A stretch of 51,682 bases of DNA from CAZNNH01 sp964574335 (GTDB lineage Bacteria; Acidobacteriota; Vicinamibacteria; Fen-336). Positions 8,935 to 18,273 of the stretch are shown here, one piece after another. Positions within the stretch are counted from its first letter, which is position 1. Each line of letters starts with the position of its first letter. The notes beneath the pieces were generated by a model. It searched no databases and had not been told where the DNA came from. It saw only the letters and a list, made by a program, of their open reading frames with translations. The DNA lies in NCBI GenBank assembly GCA_964574335.1, contig CAZNNH010000026.1:1-51682 (forward strand), given 5' to 3'. The position numbers and the translations under genes were made by a program.

Positions 8935-9540
8935 TCACACGACGCCAAGCTGCCAAGCCGCGTTGAGGGCCTCGGGCATGTTTCGCGCGGCGAGCTTCTC
9001 CAGGATGTTCGTGCGATGCGCCTCCACCGTCTTGAGGCTGATGCACAGCCGATCGCCGATCTCGCGGCTGGTCAGGCCACCGGAGATGAGTCGCAGGATC
9101 TCGGCCTCCCGGGCGGTCAACTGGTGGCCGACGTCGTCCAGCTTCTGGCTCCGGAGCGAGCGGCTCAGGAACCGTCCTCCCGCCACCACCGTCCGGAGCG
9201 CCTCCAGCACCTCCTCGAACGGGCAGCTCTTCACCAGGTATCCCGAGATCTCGGGCCGCAGGGCCAGCCTCGTGTACCTCCGCTCCTGGTGCATCGTCAG
9301 CAGGACGATCTTGACCTGGGGCGCTGCGCTCTTCAGCTCGCTGGCAACCTCGGCCCCGCTCATCCCCGGCATGCTGATGTCCAGCAGCGCCAGGTCGGGG
9401 CCCGTCTCCCTCACCAAGGCCAGGGTCTCGGCGCCGCTGCTGGCCACTCCCACCACGCGGACATCCGGGACGGTCGCGAACAGCCTCTCCAGGCCCTCGC
9501 GAAAGAGCCGGTGGTCATCGGCCAGCACGACCTCGATCAC
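8935..9540 (-). CDS. NarL/FixJ-type response regulator
   Basis: A 201-residue two-component response regulator. The receiver domain has acidic residues Asp8/Asp9, the phospho-acceptor Asp54 (in LALLDISMPGMSG), Thr82 and Lys104. The output domain (about 138-198) is a LuxR-type helix-turn-helix: LTAREAEILRLISGGLTSREIGDRLCISLKTVEAHRTNI. It should bind DNA as a dimer when phosphorylated by the histidine kinase encoded immediately upstream. The two genes overlap by 4 bp (ATGA), so they form a cognate pair. Target genes are unknown. Confidence 0.95.
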   Translation of the reverse strand: MIEVVLADDHRLFREGLERLFATVPDVRVVGVASSGAETLALVRETGPDLALLDISMPGMSGAEVASELKSAAPQVKIVLLTMHQERRYTRLALRPEISGYLVKSCPFEEVLEALRTVVAGGRFLSRSLRSQKLDDVGHQLTAREAEILRLISGGLTSREIGDRLCISLKTVEAHRTNILEKLAARNMPEALNAAWQLGVV

Positions 9541-11342
9541 GGTGCGGGCACCTCGACCACCACGGTGGTTCCGCGGCCCGGTGAGCTGCTCACCTCGAAC
9601 GTGCCACCGAGGCGCCGGGCACGTTCCTTCATGGCCAGCAGGCCCACCCCACCGGTCGGCCTCCCCGGGTGGGCACCCCCGAAACCACGCCCATCGTCCC
9701 TGACCGTCATCCGCAGGTAGCGGCCGGATCGACCCACTCCCACCTCGATGCGGGATGCATCCGCATGCTGGACCGCGTTTCGGACCGCCTCCTGGACGAT
9801 ACGATACAACTGCGTCTCGGTGGGATCCTCCAGCGGCAGGCCCTCGTCGACGCGTACGTCGACGACCTGCCCCGGGCGGGCGATCTCCTGCACCGCGGCC
9901 ACCACGGCGTTGCGGAACCCGATCTGCTCCAGGGAGACGGGTCTCAGGTCGTGGATGATGTGGTAGAGCTCGTCGACGCCCTTGCCCAGCTTCTGGCTGA
10001 CGCTCCTACATGCCGCCGCCACGCCTGAGGTCCCAGGGACCTGACCACGGTGGACCAGCTCGACGTCCATCATGATGGCGAGCAGTGCCTGCGCCAGCCC
10101 GTCATGAAGATCGGTGGCGATCCTGTTCCGCTCCTCGTCACGCCGGGAGAGGACCCTCAGGGAAAGCGCCTCCAGCTCCCCACGCATCCGGGCGTAGCGG
10201 TAGCTGAGCGCCGAGGCCATGCAGAAGGTCAGGCCACCGAGTCCCGCGTAGGAGAGCATCGACTCTTGTCCTGCGGCCGGGTTGAGCCCGAGGTACCCGA
10301 AGACGTCCCAGGCCACCCCAACCGCCAGCAGGACCAGGCCCGAAAGGACTCCGAGGTTCTCGATGGTCCTTTCCCTGGAGAACGCCCTGGCGCTGTGATG
10401 GAGGCCGAACAAGATCGAAGCAAGAAACAGCAGCAGGAACGCCGAGTCGATCAGCACCTGATGCTCGAGGCTGCCTGACAGCAGGAAGGGAAGATCCAGC
10501 AGGGCGAAGCCTAGGCAGAGGGCTATCGCCGCCGCCGTGAGCCGGTTCTTGTAGAAGTAGGAGACGAAGCAGACCGCGGGTATCGGCTCCAGGTAGTACA
10601 CGGCGATGAGCAGCGACCCGGTCCACCGGCTCATCAGGCCGGCGTCGTAGAAGAAGCTGCTCTCCAGCAGCACATTGAGGCCCAGCAGGAAGACGAAGGC
10701 GGTGAAGCTGATGCACTCACCCGTGAACCGCCCGGCGACACACAACCAGAGCGCCCCCACCAGGAGCATGCCCATGAAGGTGAGCAGCACCGCCTCGTTC
10801 TGCTTGGCATGGTGGACCTGCTCCTGGAACTCCAGCCGGAGCGTGTCGTAGGGGCCGATTCTCAGGGGACCGCGGCTGATACCGCCAACCGGGGCGTACA
10901 GCTTGAGGCGGACCGCCAGCACGTTGTCGGCACCGTTCCTCCGGAGCAGACGGTCCGGCAGGCGGTAAAGACGTCCCGAGCGAAACGGGAGGATGTACGC
11001 GTCCGTGAAGGAGCCCTCGCCCCCTATCCAGCCCCCGTTGAGATAGACCTGGTCGCAATTCTCCACCAGCCCGAGCAGCAGCCCGAGGTCGTGGGCGGCG
11101 AGGGTCTCGGGCAGCTTGAACGCCTTGCGGTACCAGATCACCGCCGGGTAGCGCGATTGGCTGTGCCGGGACGGCAGGACCACATGCCGCCAGGTCGGTC
11201 CGGTCTCCAGGCTGGGATCCGCCCAGCTCGGATCGTCGCCGCTCGCCACCAGCCAGCCCCCTTCCAGGCTCAGGGCGGGCTGGGCCGAGGCGCCGGACGT
11301 CGCTAGCGCGGTCGCCAGCAGGAAAGGAACGACATCCACCAT
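9537..11342 (-). CDS. Sensor histidine kinase (HisKA_3 type) with extracellular jelly-roll domain
   Basis: A 601-residue membrane histidine kinase. The signal peptide is followed by a domain resembling the GH2-type sugar-binding jelly roll (about 30-180; VIWYRKAFKLPE, QVYLNGGWIGG). A membrane region of about seven helices (about 190-385) follows, as in 7TMR-DISM receptors. The HisKA_3 H-box RIATDLHDGLAQ has His413. The HATPase_c domain has VQEAVRNAVQHA (N box), VRDDGRGFG (G1) and GGVGLLAMKERA (G2). It phosphorylates the coupled NarL-type regulator. The ligand may be a carbohydrate, judged only from the jelly-roll. The ATG has GAAGG directly abutting it; the GTG at 11339 is an alternative start. 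Confidence 0.9.
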   Translation of the reverse strand: MVDVVPFLLATALATSGASAQPALSLEGGWLVASGDDPSWADPSLETGPTWRHVVLPSRHSQSRYPAVIWYRKAFKLPETLAAHDLGLLLGLVENCDQVYLNGGWIGGEGSFTDAYILPFRSGRLYRLPDRLLRRNGADNVLAVRLKLYAPVGGISRGPLRIGPYDTLRLEFQEQVHHAKQNEAVLLTFMGMLLVGALWLCVAGRFTGECISFTAFVFLLGLNVLLESSFFYDAGLMSRWTGSLLIAVYYLEPIPAVCFVSYFYKNRLTAAAIALCLGFALLDLPFLLSGSLEHQVLIDSAFLLLFLASILFGLHHSARAFSRERTIENLGVLSGLVLLAVGVAWDVFGYLGLNPAAGQESMLSYAGLGGLTFCMASALSYRYARMRGELEALSLRVLSRRDEERNRIATDLHDGLAQALLAIMMDVELVHRGQVPGTSGVAAACRSVSQKLGKGVDELYHIIHDLRPVSLEQIGFRNAVVAAVQEIARPGQVVDVRVDEGLPLEDPTETQLYRIVQEAVRNAVQHADASRIEVGVGRSGRYLRMTVRDDGRGFGGAHPGRPTGGVGLLAMKERARRLGGTFEVSSSPGRGTTVVVEVPAP

Positions 11343-11602
11343 CCTTCACCCATCGAGAACGCGCTGCCGCGGTCGACCCGAGGACGAAGTGCGCATGATA
11401 CTCCTCCTCGGCCCCAGCGTTCGGTCGCGTGGAAGGCGCCCTCGACGCCCGCGCGACGTCCCGCTCTGCTTCAGGCGACCGGCAAGATGATACGGGAGCG
11501 GCTGCCGCGGTCCTCTCGCGGCTGGCACTCGAGGCGACCGCCGTGGGATGACCAGGGCGGTCGCGGGCTCGGCAAGCTGGCGGGGGGCGGCCCGACCGCG
11601 CC

Positions 11603-14600
11603 CTATTGGTCGGGCGCCCCGGCGTCGATACGGAAGCGGGAGATGGCGGCGGTCAGGCGCTCGGAGAGCCCGACCAGGTCCCGGACCGCCTTGGTGGTCT
11701 CGGTGGCGCCGGCCGACGACTCGTGCGTCACGTTGGCGATGGCCTGCATGGTGGCGGCCACGGCCCCCGTGGCCTGGACCTGCTCGCGCGACGCGTTCGC
11801 GATCTGGGTGGCCAGGGCCGCCGAGTTCTGCACCAGGCCCTGGATCGTCTTCAGGTTCTCCTGGGCCCGCTCGGAGAGCTCGCGGCCAGCATGGGACTCA
11901 CGCAGGCTCTCCTCCATGGCCGACGAGACCAGGCGTGTCTCCTGGACGATGCCCTCGACGATCTCGGAGACCTGGCCGATCGACGCGACGGAGCGCTGCG
12001 CCAGGCGCCGGATCTCCTCGGCCACCACGCTGAACCCGGCCCCCGCCTCGCCGGCGTGGGCCGCCTCGATGGCGGCGTTGAGGGCCAGCAGGTTCGACTG
12101 GGAGGCGATCTCCTCGACCAGGCCGATGATCTCGACGATCTGCTGGCTACGGCTTTCCAGGGATTGCATCCTCTCGGCGGTGGCGGTGACGGCATCGTCG
12201 ATGTGGGACATGCCCTCGGCGGTGGTCCGGGCCGCCTCTTCGCTCTGGCGAACGTGCTCGAGTGCGCGCTCCGCCTCGTCGGTCGACTGCTCGGCGTGCC
12301 GGGCGACCTCCTTCATCGAGGCCGCCATCTGGTCCACGGCGGCGGCGGTGGAGTGCACCTCGTCGCTTCCGTACTGGGCGCCCTTGGCGATCTGGGTGGC
12401 CGCCACCAGGATCTCCGAGGCGGCGGATCCCACCGCCAGGGCGGTGTCGCGGGCGTCGGCAAGGATCTTCTGGAACGCCTCCAGCATCTGGTTCACCGAG
12501 CGGGCGATCCGACCCAGCGTGCCGTCGCCTTCCACGCCCCGCAGTGTGAGGTCGCCCTGCGTCACCGCCGTCACCATGGCCAGAAAGGCCTGCAGGTCGC
12601 GCTCCAGGGCGTCCTCGGCCCGCTTGCGCTCGGTGATGTCCCGGGAGATGCCCACCAGGCCGGAGACGCCCCCGTGCGGGTCGGGAAGCGGGGCCTTGCT
12701 CACCAGGAACCAGCGCCCATGACGGTTGTCGTGCTCCAGCTTGCCGGTGATGGGACGGCCGCCGCTTTGCAGCGCCCGCTCGTCCTGACGGGTGGCCTCG
12801 GCGAAGGCCTCTTCGTAGAAGTCGAAGTCGGTGGCCCCGACGGCGGCCTCCGGGTTGGGCAGCCCGAGCAGCGCGGCGTGGGCGCGATTGACACGCTGGT
12901 AGCGCCCCTCGGCGTCCTTGAAGAAGATCGGGTCGGGCATGTTGTCCATCAGCGCGTGGAGAAGATCGCGCTCGTGGCCGGCCTGCTGCTCCGCCCGGCG
13001 CCGCTCCTGGTTCTCGCGCGCCAGCTCTTCCTGCTGCTCCTCGAGCCGGCGCTGCTGGTCGCGAAGCTCCTGGTTGGAGGCGGCCAGCTTCTCGGCGCTC
13101 TGGCGGATCTCCTGCTCGGCGCGCCGGCGCTCGTTGGCCTCGTCCTCGAGCTTCTTCTCCGTCCGCTGGTGGTCGGCGATCTCCTTCTGCAGGTCCTGGG
13201 TTCGCTCCTGGACGTTCAGCTCCAGCTCCCGCCGCTTCTGGGACAGGCTCCGGATGCGCCACAGGTACAAGAGGACGGCGAGGCCGAGCAGGCTCAGGGC
13301 CGCCAGCACCCGGAACCAGCGCGTCTCGTAGAAACGCGGCGGCAGGCGGAACGACAGCGACGCCTCCTGGGTGCTCTGGACGCCGTCGTTGTTGAAGCAG
13401 GTGACCCGGAAGCGGTAGTCGCCGGGAGGCAGGTTCGTGTAGTAGGCCTGGCGTCGCGGTCCCGCATCCTGCCACTGGGTGTCGAAGGGGTCCAGGCGGT
13501 AGCGGAAGCTCACGCGCTGTGGGGCCAGCAGGCTCAGTCCGGCGTAGTGGATCTCCACCTCGCGCCGACCGACGGGAAGCTCGAGGCCGTCTTTCGGCGG
13601 GTAGCCCTTGCCACCACTGCGCAGCGCCTCGATGTGGACCGGCGGCGGGACCGTGTTGCGCCTCATCGCCCGCGGATCGGCCACCGCCGCACCGTAGGCG
13701 GTCGGGAACCAGAGGCGGCCGTCCGGCGCCTTCTGGGCCAGGGGCTGGTTGGGCACCGTCATGACGGTGCTGCGCATCCCGCTGTCGCTGCCGAAGACTT
13801 CGGCCTGCAGGGAGGGCTTCTTGGCGTCCGCGACGTCGTCGAGATCGGCAACCGCCACCCGGGCGATCCCGCCACCGAAGTTCAGCCACAGGTGGTGAAG
13901 GTCGTCCTCGACGATCTGGAAGAAGTAGTTGGCGGGGAGACCTTGCTGGGAGGTGAGGTTCCGGACCTTCTGGTCCTTGATCCGCGCCAGCCCCCGCCGG
14001 GTGCCGACCCACACCGCGTCGTCGTCGCCGACGAACACGGCCTGCACCGCGCCGCTCACCAGCCCCTGATCCGGCCCGAAGGGCGTGAACCGGCCGTCCC
14101 TCAGGCAGCTCACGCCGCCGTCCTTGGTGCCAATCCAGAGCCCGCCCGAGCGGTCGCGGGACAGAGCCCGGATCTGGTGCCCCAGCAGCCCCTCCGGCTC
14201 CGCGTAGTGACGGACCCCGCTGTCGGTCCGTTGGTAGAGCCCGTCCGCGCGCGCTCCGATCCACAGGTTGCCGCTCTCGTCGCCGACGAGGGCGCTGACG
14301 TCGAGACGGTCGAGACGGGGTTCGCCGGAAGGTACCAGACGTCCCTCACGCAGCCAGAACAGGCCCGCCTCGGTGCCAACCCAGAGCACGCCGCGGGCAT
14401 CCTGCCCCACCGCCTGCGTGCCCCGGCCCCGCGGCAAGGGGAAGAACGTCACGGCGTCGCCCTCCACGCGCTTGACGCCCGTCGCTCCGCCCAGCCAGAC
14501 CGCGCCGCCGGCGTCCACGAACACCGTGCGCACGTCGGGGTTGGGGCCGCCCTGGCTCCCACCCGTGACCAGCGAGAAGACCGAGTCCTTCAGGCGCAGC

Positions 14601-15640
14601 AGGCCGTCGAAGCGGGTGCCGACCCACAGGCTCCCTTCCCGGTCGAAGGCCAGGGCCTGAACGTTCCGCAGCGAGACGCGCTCCAGTGAGCCCTGGCCCC
14701 CCCCACCGGTGACGTCCGAGTAGTAGCTCTCGAAACGACCGCGCTGCAGGCGTGCCAGGCCGGCCAGCGTGCCCACCCAGAGCACGCCCTGGTCGTCCAG
14801 ACGCAGCGAGGTCACGGCGTCGGACGGGAGCCCGTCCTTGGTGGTGAAGGATGTGACCGCGTCCCTGCTGTACCGGCGTAGGCCGTACGCCTGGGTGGCC
14901 TGCCACATGCCGAGCCACAGCTCGTCGCTCCCGCTGCCGGCGATGGCCGCCACTGGGCCCGCCAGCAGGGGTCGCCCCAAAGAGTGGTCGACGATGCTCC
15001 CACCGCTGTAGGCGGCCAGGCCGGCGTCGGTACCGATCCACACCGTGCCGTCGCGGTCGAGGTGCAGGGCCGTCACCGTGTCGCTGGGCAGGCCGTCGGT
15101 GGTCCCGAAGACCGTCACCTCGCCGTCCTTCCGACGCGCGAGCCCCTTGAGGGTGCCCACCCACACCGCGCCGTCGGGGGAGGTCAGCAGGCAGGTGATG
15201 AAGTCGTCGGGGAGACCGTCCTCGACCGAGTAGCGGGTGAAGCGGCCGTCAACGAAGTGGCTGAGACCGCCACCGTAGGTCCCAATCCACAGCCCACCCT
15301 GCGGGTCCTCGGCCAGGGCCCAGACCTCGCGCTCCCTGAGCTGGTCGGGCCGGGTGTCGTCGTAGACCTCGAACCGGACCCCGTCGAAACGAGCCAGCCC
15401 ACCCTTGGTCCCGATCCAGAGGTAGCCGTCACTCGTCTGGTGGATCACGGTGACGGACTTCTGGGGCAGGCCGGCTCCTTCCTGCCAGAAGTCGACCAGG
15501 AAGTCCTTGATGGGCCTGTTGCCGTCGAGGGCCGCGGCGGGCCGCGGCAGGAGAAGGAGAAGGAGGCACGCTCCCCACCGAACCGTCCATCCCGCGGCGC
15601 GATGGAGACTCACGGTCGGGAGCACGCGGTCAGCTCCCAT
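11603..15640 (-). CDS. Chemoreceptor-like protein: beta-propeller, Y_Y_Y, PAS and MCP signalling domains
   Basis: A 1345-residue receptor. After a signal peptide (ending near RPAAALDG) come about 14 two-component-regulator propeller repeats (about 45-650; motifs DGYLWIGTKGGLARF and variants), a Y_Y_Y domain (about 690-765), one transmembrane helix (about 773-795) and a coiled coil (about 800-890). A PAS domain (about 897-1005), a HAMP-like segment (about 1025-1065) and an MCP signalling domain follow. The MCP hairpin reads SNLLALNAAIEAAHAGEAGAGF near residue 1195. The propeller/Y_Y_Y part normally senses ligands, often glycans, for histidine kinases; here the output is a chemotaxis-type domain. 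No CheA, CheW or CheR gene is in the window. The frame is open to 15727; the start at 15640 is chosen for the signal peptide. Confidence 0.88.
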   Translation of the reverse strand: MGADRVLPTVSLHRAAGWTVRWGACLLLLLLPRPAAALDGNRPIKDFLVDFWQEGAGLPQKSVTVIHQTSDGYLWIGTKGGLARFDGVRFEVYDDTRPDQLREREVWALAEDPQGGLWIGTYGGGLSHFVDGRFTRYSVEDGLPDDFITCLLTSPDGAVWVGTLKGLARRKDGEVTVFGTTDGLPSDTVTALHLDRDGTVWIGTDAGLAAYSGGSIVDHSLGRPLLAGPVAAIAGSGSDELWLGMWQATQAYGLRRYSRDAVTSFTTKDGLPSDAVTSLRLDDQGVLWVGTLAGLARLQRGRFESYYSDVTGGGGQGSLERVSLRNVQALAFDREGSLWVGTRFDGLLRLKDSVFSLVTGGSQGGPNPDVRTVFVDAGGAVWLGGATGVKRVEGDAVTFFPLPRGRGTQAVGQDARGVLWVGTEAGLFWLREGRLVPSGEPRLDRLDVSALVGDESGNLWIGARADGLYQRTDSGVRHYAEPEGLLGHQIRALSRDRSGGLWIGTKDGGVSCLRDGRFTPFGPDQGLVSGAVQAVFVGDDDAVWVGTRRGLARIKDQKVRNLTSQQGLPANYFFQIVEDDLHHLWLNFGGGIARVAVADLDDVADAKKPSLQAEVFGSDSGMRSTVMTVPNQPLAQKAPDGRLWFPTAYGAAVADPRAMRRNTVPPPVHIEALRSGGKGYPPKDGLELPVGRREVEIHYAGLSLLAPQRVSFRYRLDPFDTQWQDAGPRRQAYYTNLPPGDYRFRVTCFNNDGVQSTQEASLSFRLPPRFYETRWFRVLAALSLLGLAVLLYLWRIRSLSQKRRELELNVQERTQDLQKEIADHQRTEKKLEDEANERRRAEQEIRQSAEKLAASNQELRDQQRRLEEQQEELARENQERRRAEQQAGHERDLLHALMDNMPDPIFFKDAEGRYQRVNRAHAALLGLPNPEAAVGATDFDFYEEAFAEATRQDERALQSGGRPITGKLEHDNRHGRWFLVSKAPLPDPHGGVSGLVGISRDITERKRAEDALERDLQAFLAMVTAVTQGDLTLRGVEGDGTLGRIARSVNQMLEAFQKILADARDTALAVGSAASEILVAATQIAKGAQYGSDEVHSTAAAVDQMAASMKEVARHAEQSTDEAERALEHVRQSEEAARTTAEGMSHIDDAVTATAERMQSLESRSQQIVEIIGLVEEIASQSNLLALNAAIEAAHAGEAGAGFSVVAEEIRRLAQRSVASIGQVSEIVEGIVQETRLVSSAMEESLRESHAGRELSERAQENLKTIQGLVQNSAALATQIANASREQVQATGAVAATMQAIANVTHESSAGATETTKAVRDLVGLSERLTAAISRFRIDAGAPDQ

Positions 15641-15766
15641 CCGCCCATCGAGAGGACTCGAGGCGGATCTCCGAGGACCGTGCCCGACGGTGCCGCACGG
15701 CGACACACTAAGGTCTCTGCCGGGCACCCGTCAAACGCTTCGCTCCCACCGCGATCATCCCCAGCG

Positions 15767-16975
15767 TCAGGCCGACGCTGCGGGGGGGCGCATCAACCGG
15801 TGCACCAGCACCAGGCCCAACCCGATCGCGAGGCCCATGGCGCCGACCCCGAACCAGAGCGCGTCGCCTCCGAGGCTCGAGTAGACGCGGGTGCCCACGC
15901 TGGGTCCGACGGTCATCGCCACGGCGAAGGCGAGGCTGAAGAGGCCCTGGTAGCGTCCCTGGGAGGCCGGATCGGCGCGGTTGGCGGCGATGGTGCTGAT
16001 GGTCGGCGAGGCCAGCATCTCCCCCAGCGTCCAGACCACCACGGTGAGGGCCGCATAGCCGAAGCTGCGACCGAGCGGCATCAGCGCGAAGCCGGCGCAG
16101 AGGAGCACGGCGCCGACCGCCGCCACCAGGGCCTCGGGGTGATGGCGCAGCCTGTGGATCAGCAGCATCTCCACGGCGACGATGAGCAGGGTGTTCACCG
16201 CGACCAGCGCGCCAATCCGACTCTCGGGCAGGCGGTAGACCTCGTGAAGGTAGAGGGGAAACGTCGAGAGGAACTGCGAGAAGACGAGGGCCACCCCGAA
16301 GACCTGGATCAGGAAGAAGAGGAAGACCCGGTCCCGCCAGGGGTTCCGCGCCGGCCCCACATACGGCGGGCGGCCATGGCCGTGAGGCCCGGCGGTGCGG
16401 AACACGAAGAAGACGAGGGCGGCAGCGGCCAGGCTGGTCAGGCCATCGACCCAGAAGAGCGACCGGTAGCTCCACAGGGCCAGGTAGCCGCCGGCGACCG
16501 GGCCGATGCTGATGCCGAGGTTGGCGGCCAGCCGGTTCAAGGCGTAGCCGCGGGGGCGTAGCTCGGGCGGGCAGATCTGGGCATAGGCGGTCGCGTTGGC
16601 CGGATGCAGCGCCTCGGAGGCGGCGGCGGTCAGGAACATCAGCCCGGCGATGGTGGCCAGCGAGCGCGGGAAGGAGAGCACGATGAGCAGCACGCCGCTC
16701 GCCGAGAGGCTCAGCTTCTGGATGGTGTAGGCACCGAGGCGGTCGGAGAGCCGGCCGCCGAAGTAGGTGCCGAGCAGGGAGCCGAGGCCGAAGGCGCTCA
16801 TCACGCGGCCGGCCTGAGGCACCGTGTAGCCGAGCTGCCGAGTCAGGTAGAGGGTCATGAAGAACAGCACCATCATGCCCGCCCGGTTCACGAAGACAGC
16901 GAGGGCCAGCAGCCAGGCCGCTCGCGGCAGGCCGGCGTAGGCGTCGCGGTAGTATCGGGCGAGGCGGCTCAGCAT
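15767..16975 (-). CDS. MFS transporter
   Basis: A 402-residue major facilitator with about 12 transmembrane helices. The loop 2-3 motif is GTYFGGRLSDRLG (about residues 68-80), and the central loop carries GPHGHGRPPYVGPARNPWRD. It resembles drug-efflux type (DHA1) exporters. The gene lies between the chemoreceptor and the glycan gene cluster on the same strand, 89 bp after the GT4 gene, so it may be the last gene of that transcript. The substrate is unknown. Confidence 0.88.
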   Translation of the reverse strand: MLSRLARYYRDAYAGLPRAAWLLALAVFVNRAGMMVLFFMTLYLTRQLGYTVPQAGRVMSAFGLGSLLGTYFGGRLSDRLGAYTIQKLSLSASGVLLIVLSFPRSLATIAGLMFLTAAASEALHPANATAYAQICPPELRPRGYALNRLAANLGISIGPVAGGYLALWSYRSLFWVDGLTSLAAAALVFFVFRTAGPHGHGRPPYVGPARNPWRDRVFLFFLIQVFGVALVFSQFLSTFPLYLHEVYRLPESRIGALVAVNTLLIVAVEMLLIHRLRHHPEALVAAVGAVLLCAGFALMPLGRSFGYAALTVVVWTLGEMLASPTISTIAANRADPASQGRYQGLFSLAFAVAMTVGPSVGTRVYSSLGGDALWFGVGAMGLAIGLGLVLVHRLMRPPAASA

Positions 16976-17064
16976 GGCTCCCAGTCGTCCGGACCGTGTG
17001 GTGGACCGCCGATTCTACGCGAAGTCCCCCGTCGATCCAGTCACCGCCGAGACCACGCCGTCGA

Positions 17065-18273
17065 TCAGCGCCCGCCCGCCGCCTCCAGCACCTGGCGGAC
17101 GCGCCCGGCCCGGGCCTCCCAGGAGTACGCCCGGGACCGCCGGTGGGCCTCGCGCGCCAGCCGCTGCGCCAGCGCCGGATCCGCGAGCAGGCGCGCGATC
17201 GCGCTCGCCAGCCCGGCGGCGTCGCCGGGCGGGACCAGCAGCGCGTCCTCACCGTCCTTCAGGAGCTCGCGGCTCGACGGGAGGTCGCTGCACACGATCG
17301 GCCGGCCCGCCGCCATCGCCTCGAACGCCTTGAGCGGCGAGGTGTGCCGCTCGGTCATCACGCTCCTGAGGAAAGGGACCACCACCACCGCGGCGCGGCG
17401 CAGCTCCTCGGCCACCCGGAACTGCGGGACGGTCCCCAGCAGGTCCGTGCGCGGCCCGAGACCGCCGGCGTGGACCCGAGCGCGGATCCTCGAGAGGTCC
17501 GCCTCGCCTTCCAGGCCGCCCAGCACCACCAGCCGCGCCTCCGGCACCCGGGTCATCGCCTCCACCAGCACGTCGACACCCTTCCAGGGGTAGAGCTGGC
17601 CGGCATAGAGGACGCGGGGAGGGGTCTCGTCGGCCAGACCCGGAAAGGTGGGATCGGAGGAAACGTCGCACCCGTTCGGGATCACCACCGCGCTGTCGCG
17701 GGGTCCGTGCCGTTCCGAGAAGGTCTCCACGATGCCGCGGGTGGTGGCCAGGAACCCGCCGGCGCGACGCCACACGCGGCGCTCGCGCCGGTCCAGGCGG
17801 GCGGCCTTGCGAGGGTCGGTGGGCGGGGCGTCGCCGTAGAGGGCGGCCCGCTCCTGGTACATGAGGGCCTCCACCGCGTGGGCCTCGTACACGACCCGGC
17901 GGCGCCAGCGCGCTGGGCCGAGCAGGAGCAGGTCGGCGAGCTGCAGGTCGCGGGTGTAGACGAGGTCCCCGCGCAGAAGCGCCGCCACCCCCAGCGCCCC
18001 GGCCTGGGCCAGGAACAGGGCCCGCGTCCAAACGAACGCCCCGCGGCCGTGGAGCACCCGGAGCCGGCGGATGGTCAGCTCGGGGGGGGCGGTCAGGCCG
18101 AACAAGGCCAGGATCTCCCGGTCCGAGCGGGGGTCGCTGCGCCTCACCACCAGCGTGGTGGGCACCCCCGCCTTCGACAGCGCCACCGCCATCTTGACCG
18201 TCTGCACCCCGTTGGCGCGCTCCAGCGGGAAGCGGACGTCGGCGGGCATCCACACCCGCTTCGGCGGGCTCAC
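17065..18273 (-). CDS. Glycosyltransferase family 4
   Basis: A 402-residue GT-B glycosyltransferase. The GTG start at 18273 is chosen because it overlaps the methyltransferase stop (GTGA); a longer open frame upstream is antisense to nothing recognisable. N-terminal motif: ERANGVQTVKMAVALSKAG (acceptor-domain Gly-loop). The C-terminal donor-binding half has RVLYAGQLYPWKGVDVLVEAM and HTSPLKAFEAMAAGRPIVCSD, the nucleotide-sugar site of GT4 enzymes. It transfers a sugar to an unknown lipid or glycan acceptor, probably at the cytoplasmic face of the membrane. It is the last of five genes overlapping by 1-4 bp. Confidence 0.9.
   Translation of the reverse strand: MSPPKRVWMPADVRFPLERANGVQTVKMAVALSKAGVPTTLVVRRSDPRSDREILALFGLTAPPELTIRRLRVLHGRGAFVWTRALFLAQAGALGVAALLRGDLVYTRDLQLADLLLLGPARWRRRVVYEAHAVEALMYQERAALYGDAPPTDPRKAARLDRRERRVWRRAGGFLATTRGIVETFSERHGPRDSAVVIPNGCDVSSDPTFPGLADETPPRVLYAGQLYPWKGVDVLVEAMTRVPEARLVVLGGLEGEADLSRIRARVHAGGLGPRTDLLGTVPQFRVAEELRRAAVVVVPFLRSVMTERHTSPLKAFEAMAAGRPIVCSDLPSSRELLKDGEDALLVPPGDAAGLASAIARLLADPALAQRLAREAHRRSRAYSWEARAGRVRQVLEAAGGR

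Noticed and set aside
11606..14689. 1027-codon open frame on the plus strand, opposite the chemoreceptor gene
   Set aside because: Antisense shadow of a high-GC coding region; the translation is Gly/Arg/Val/Leu-rich with no family pattern, whereas the minus strand shows clear propeller, PAS and MCP domains.
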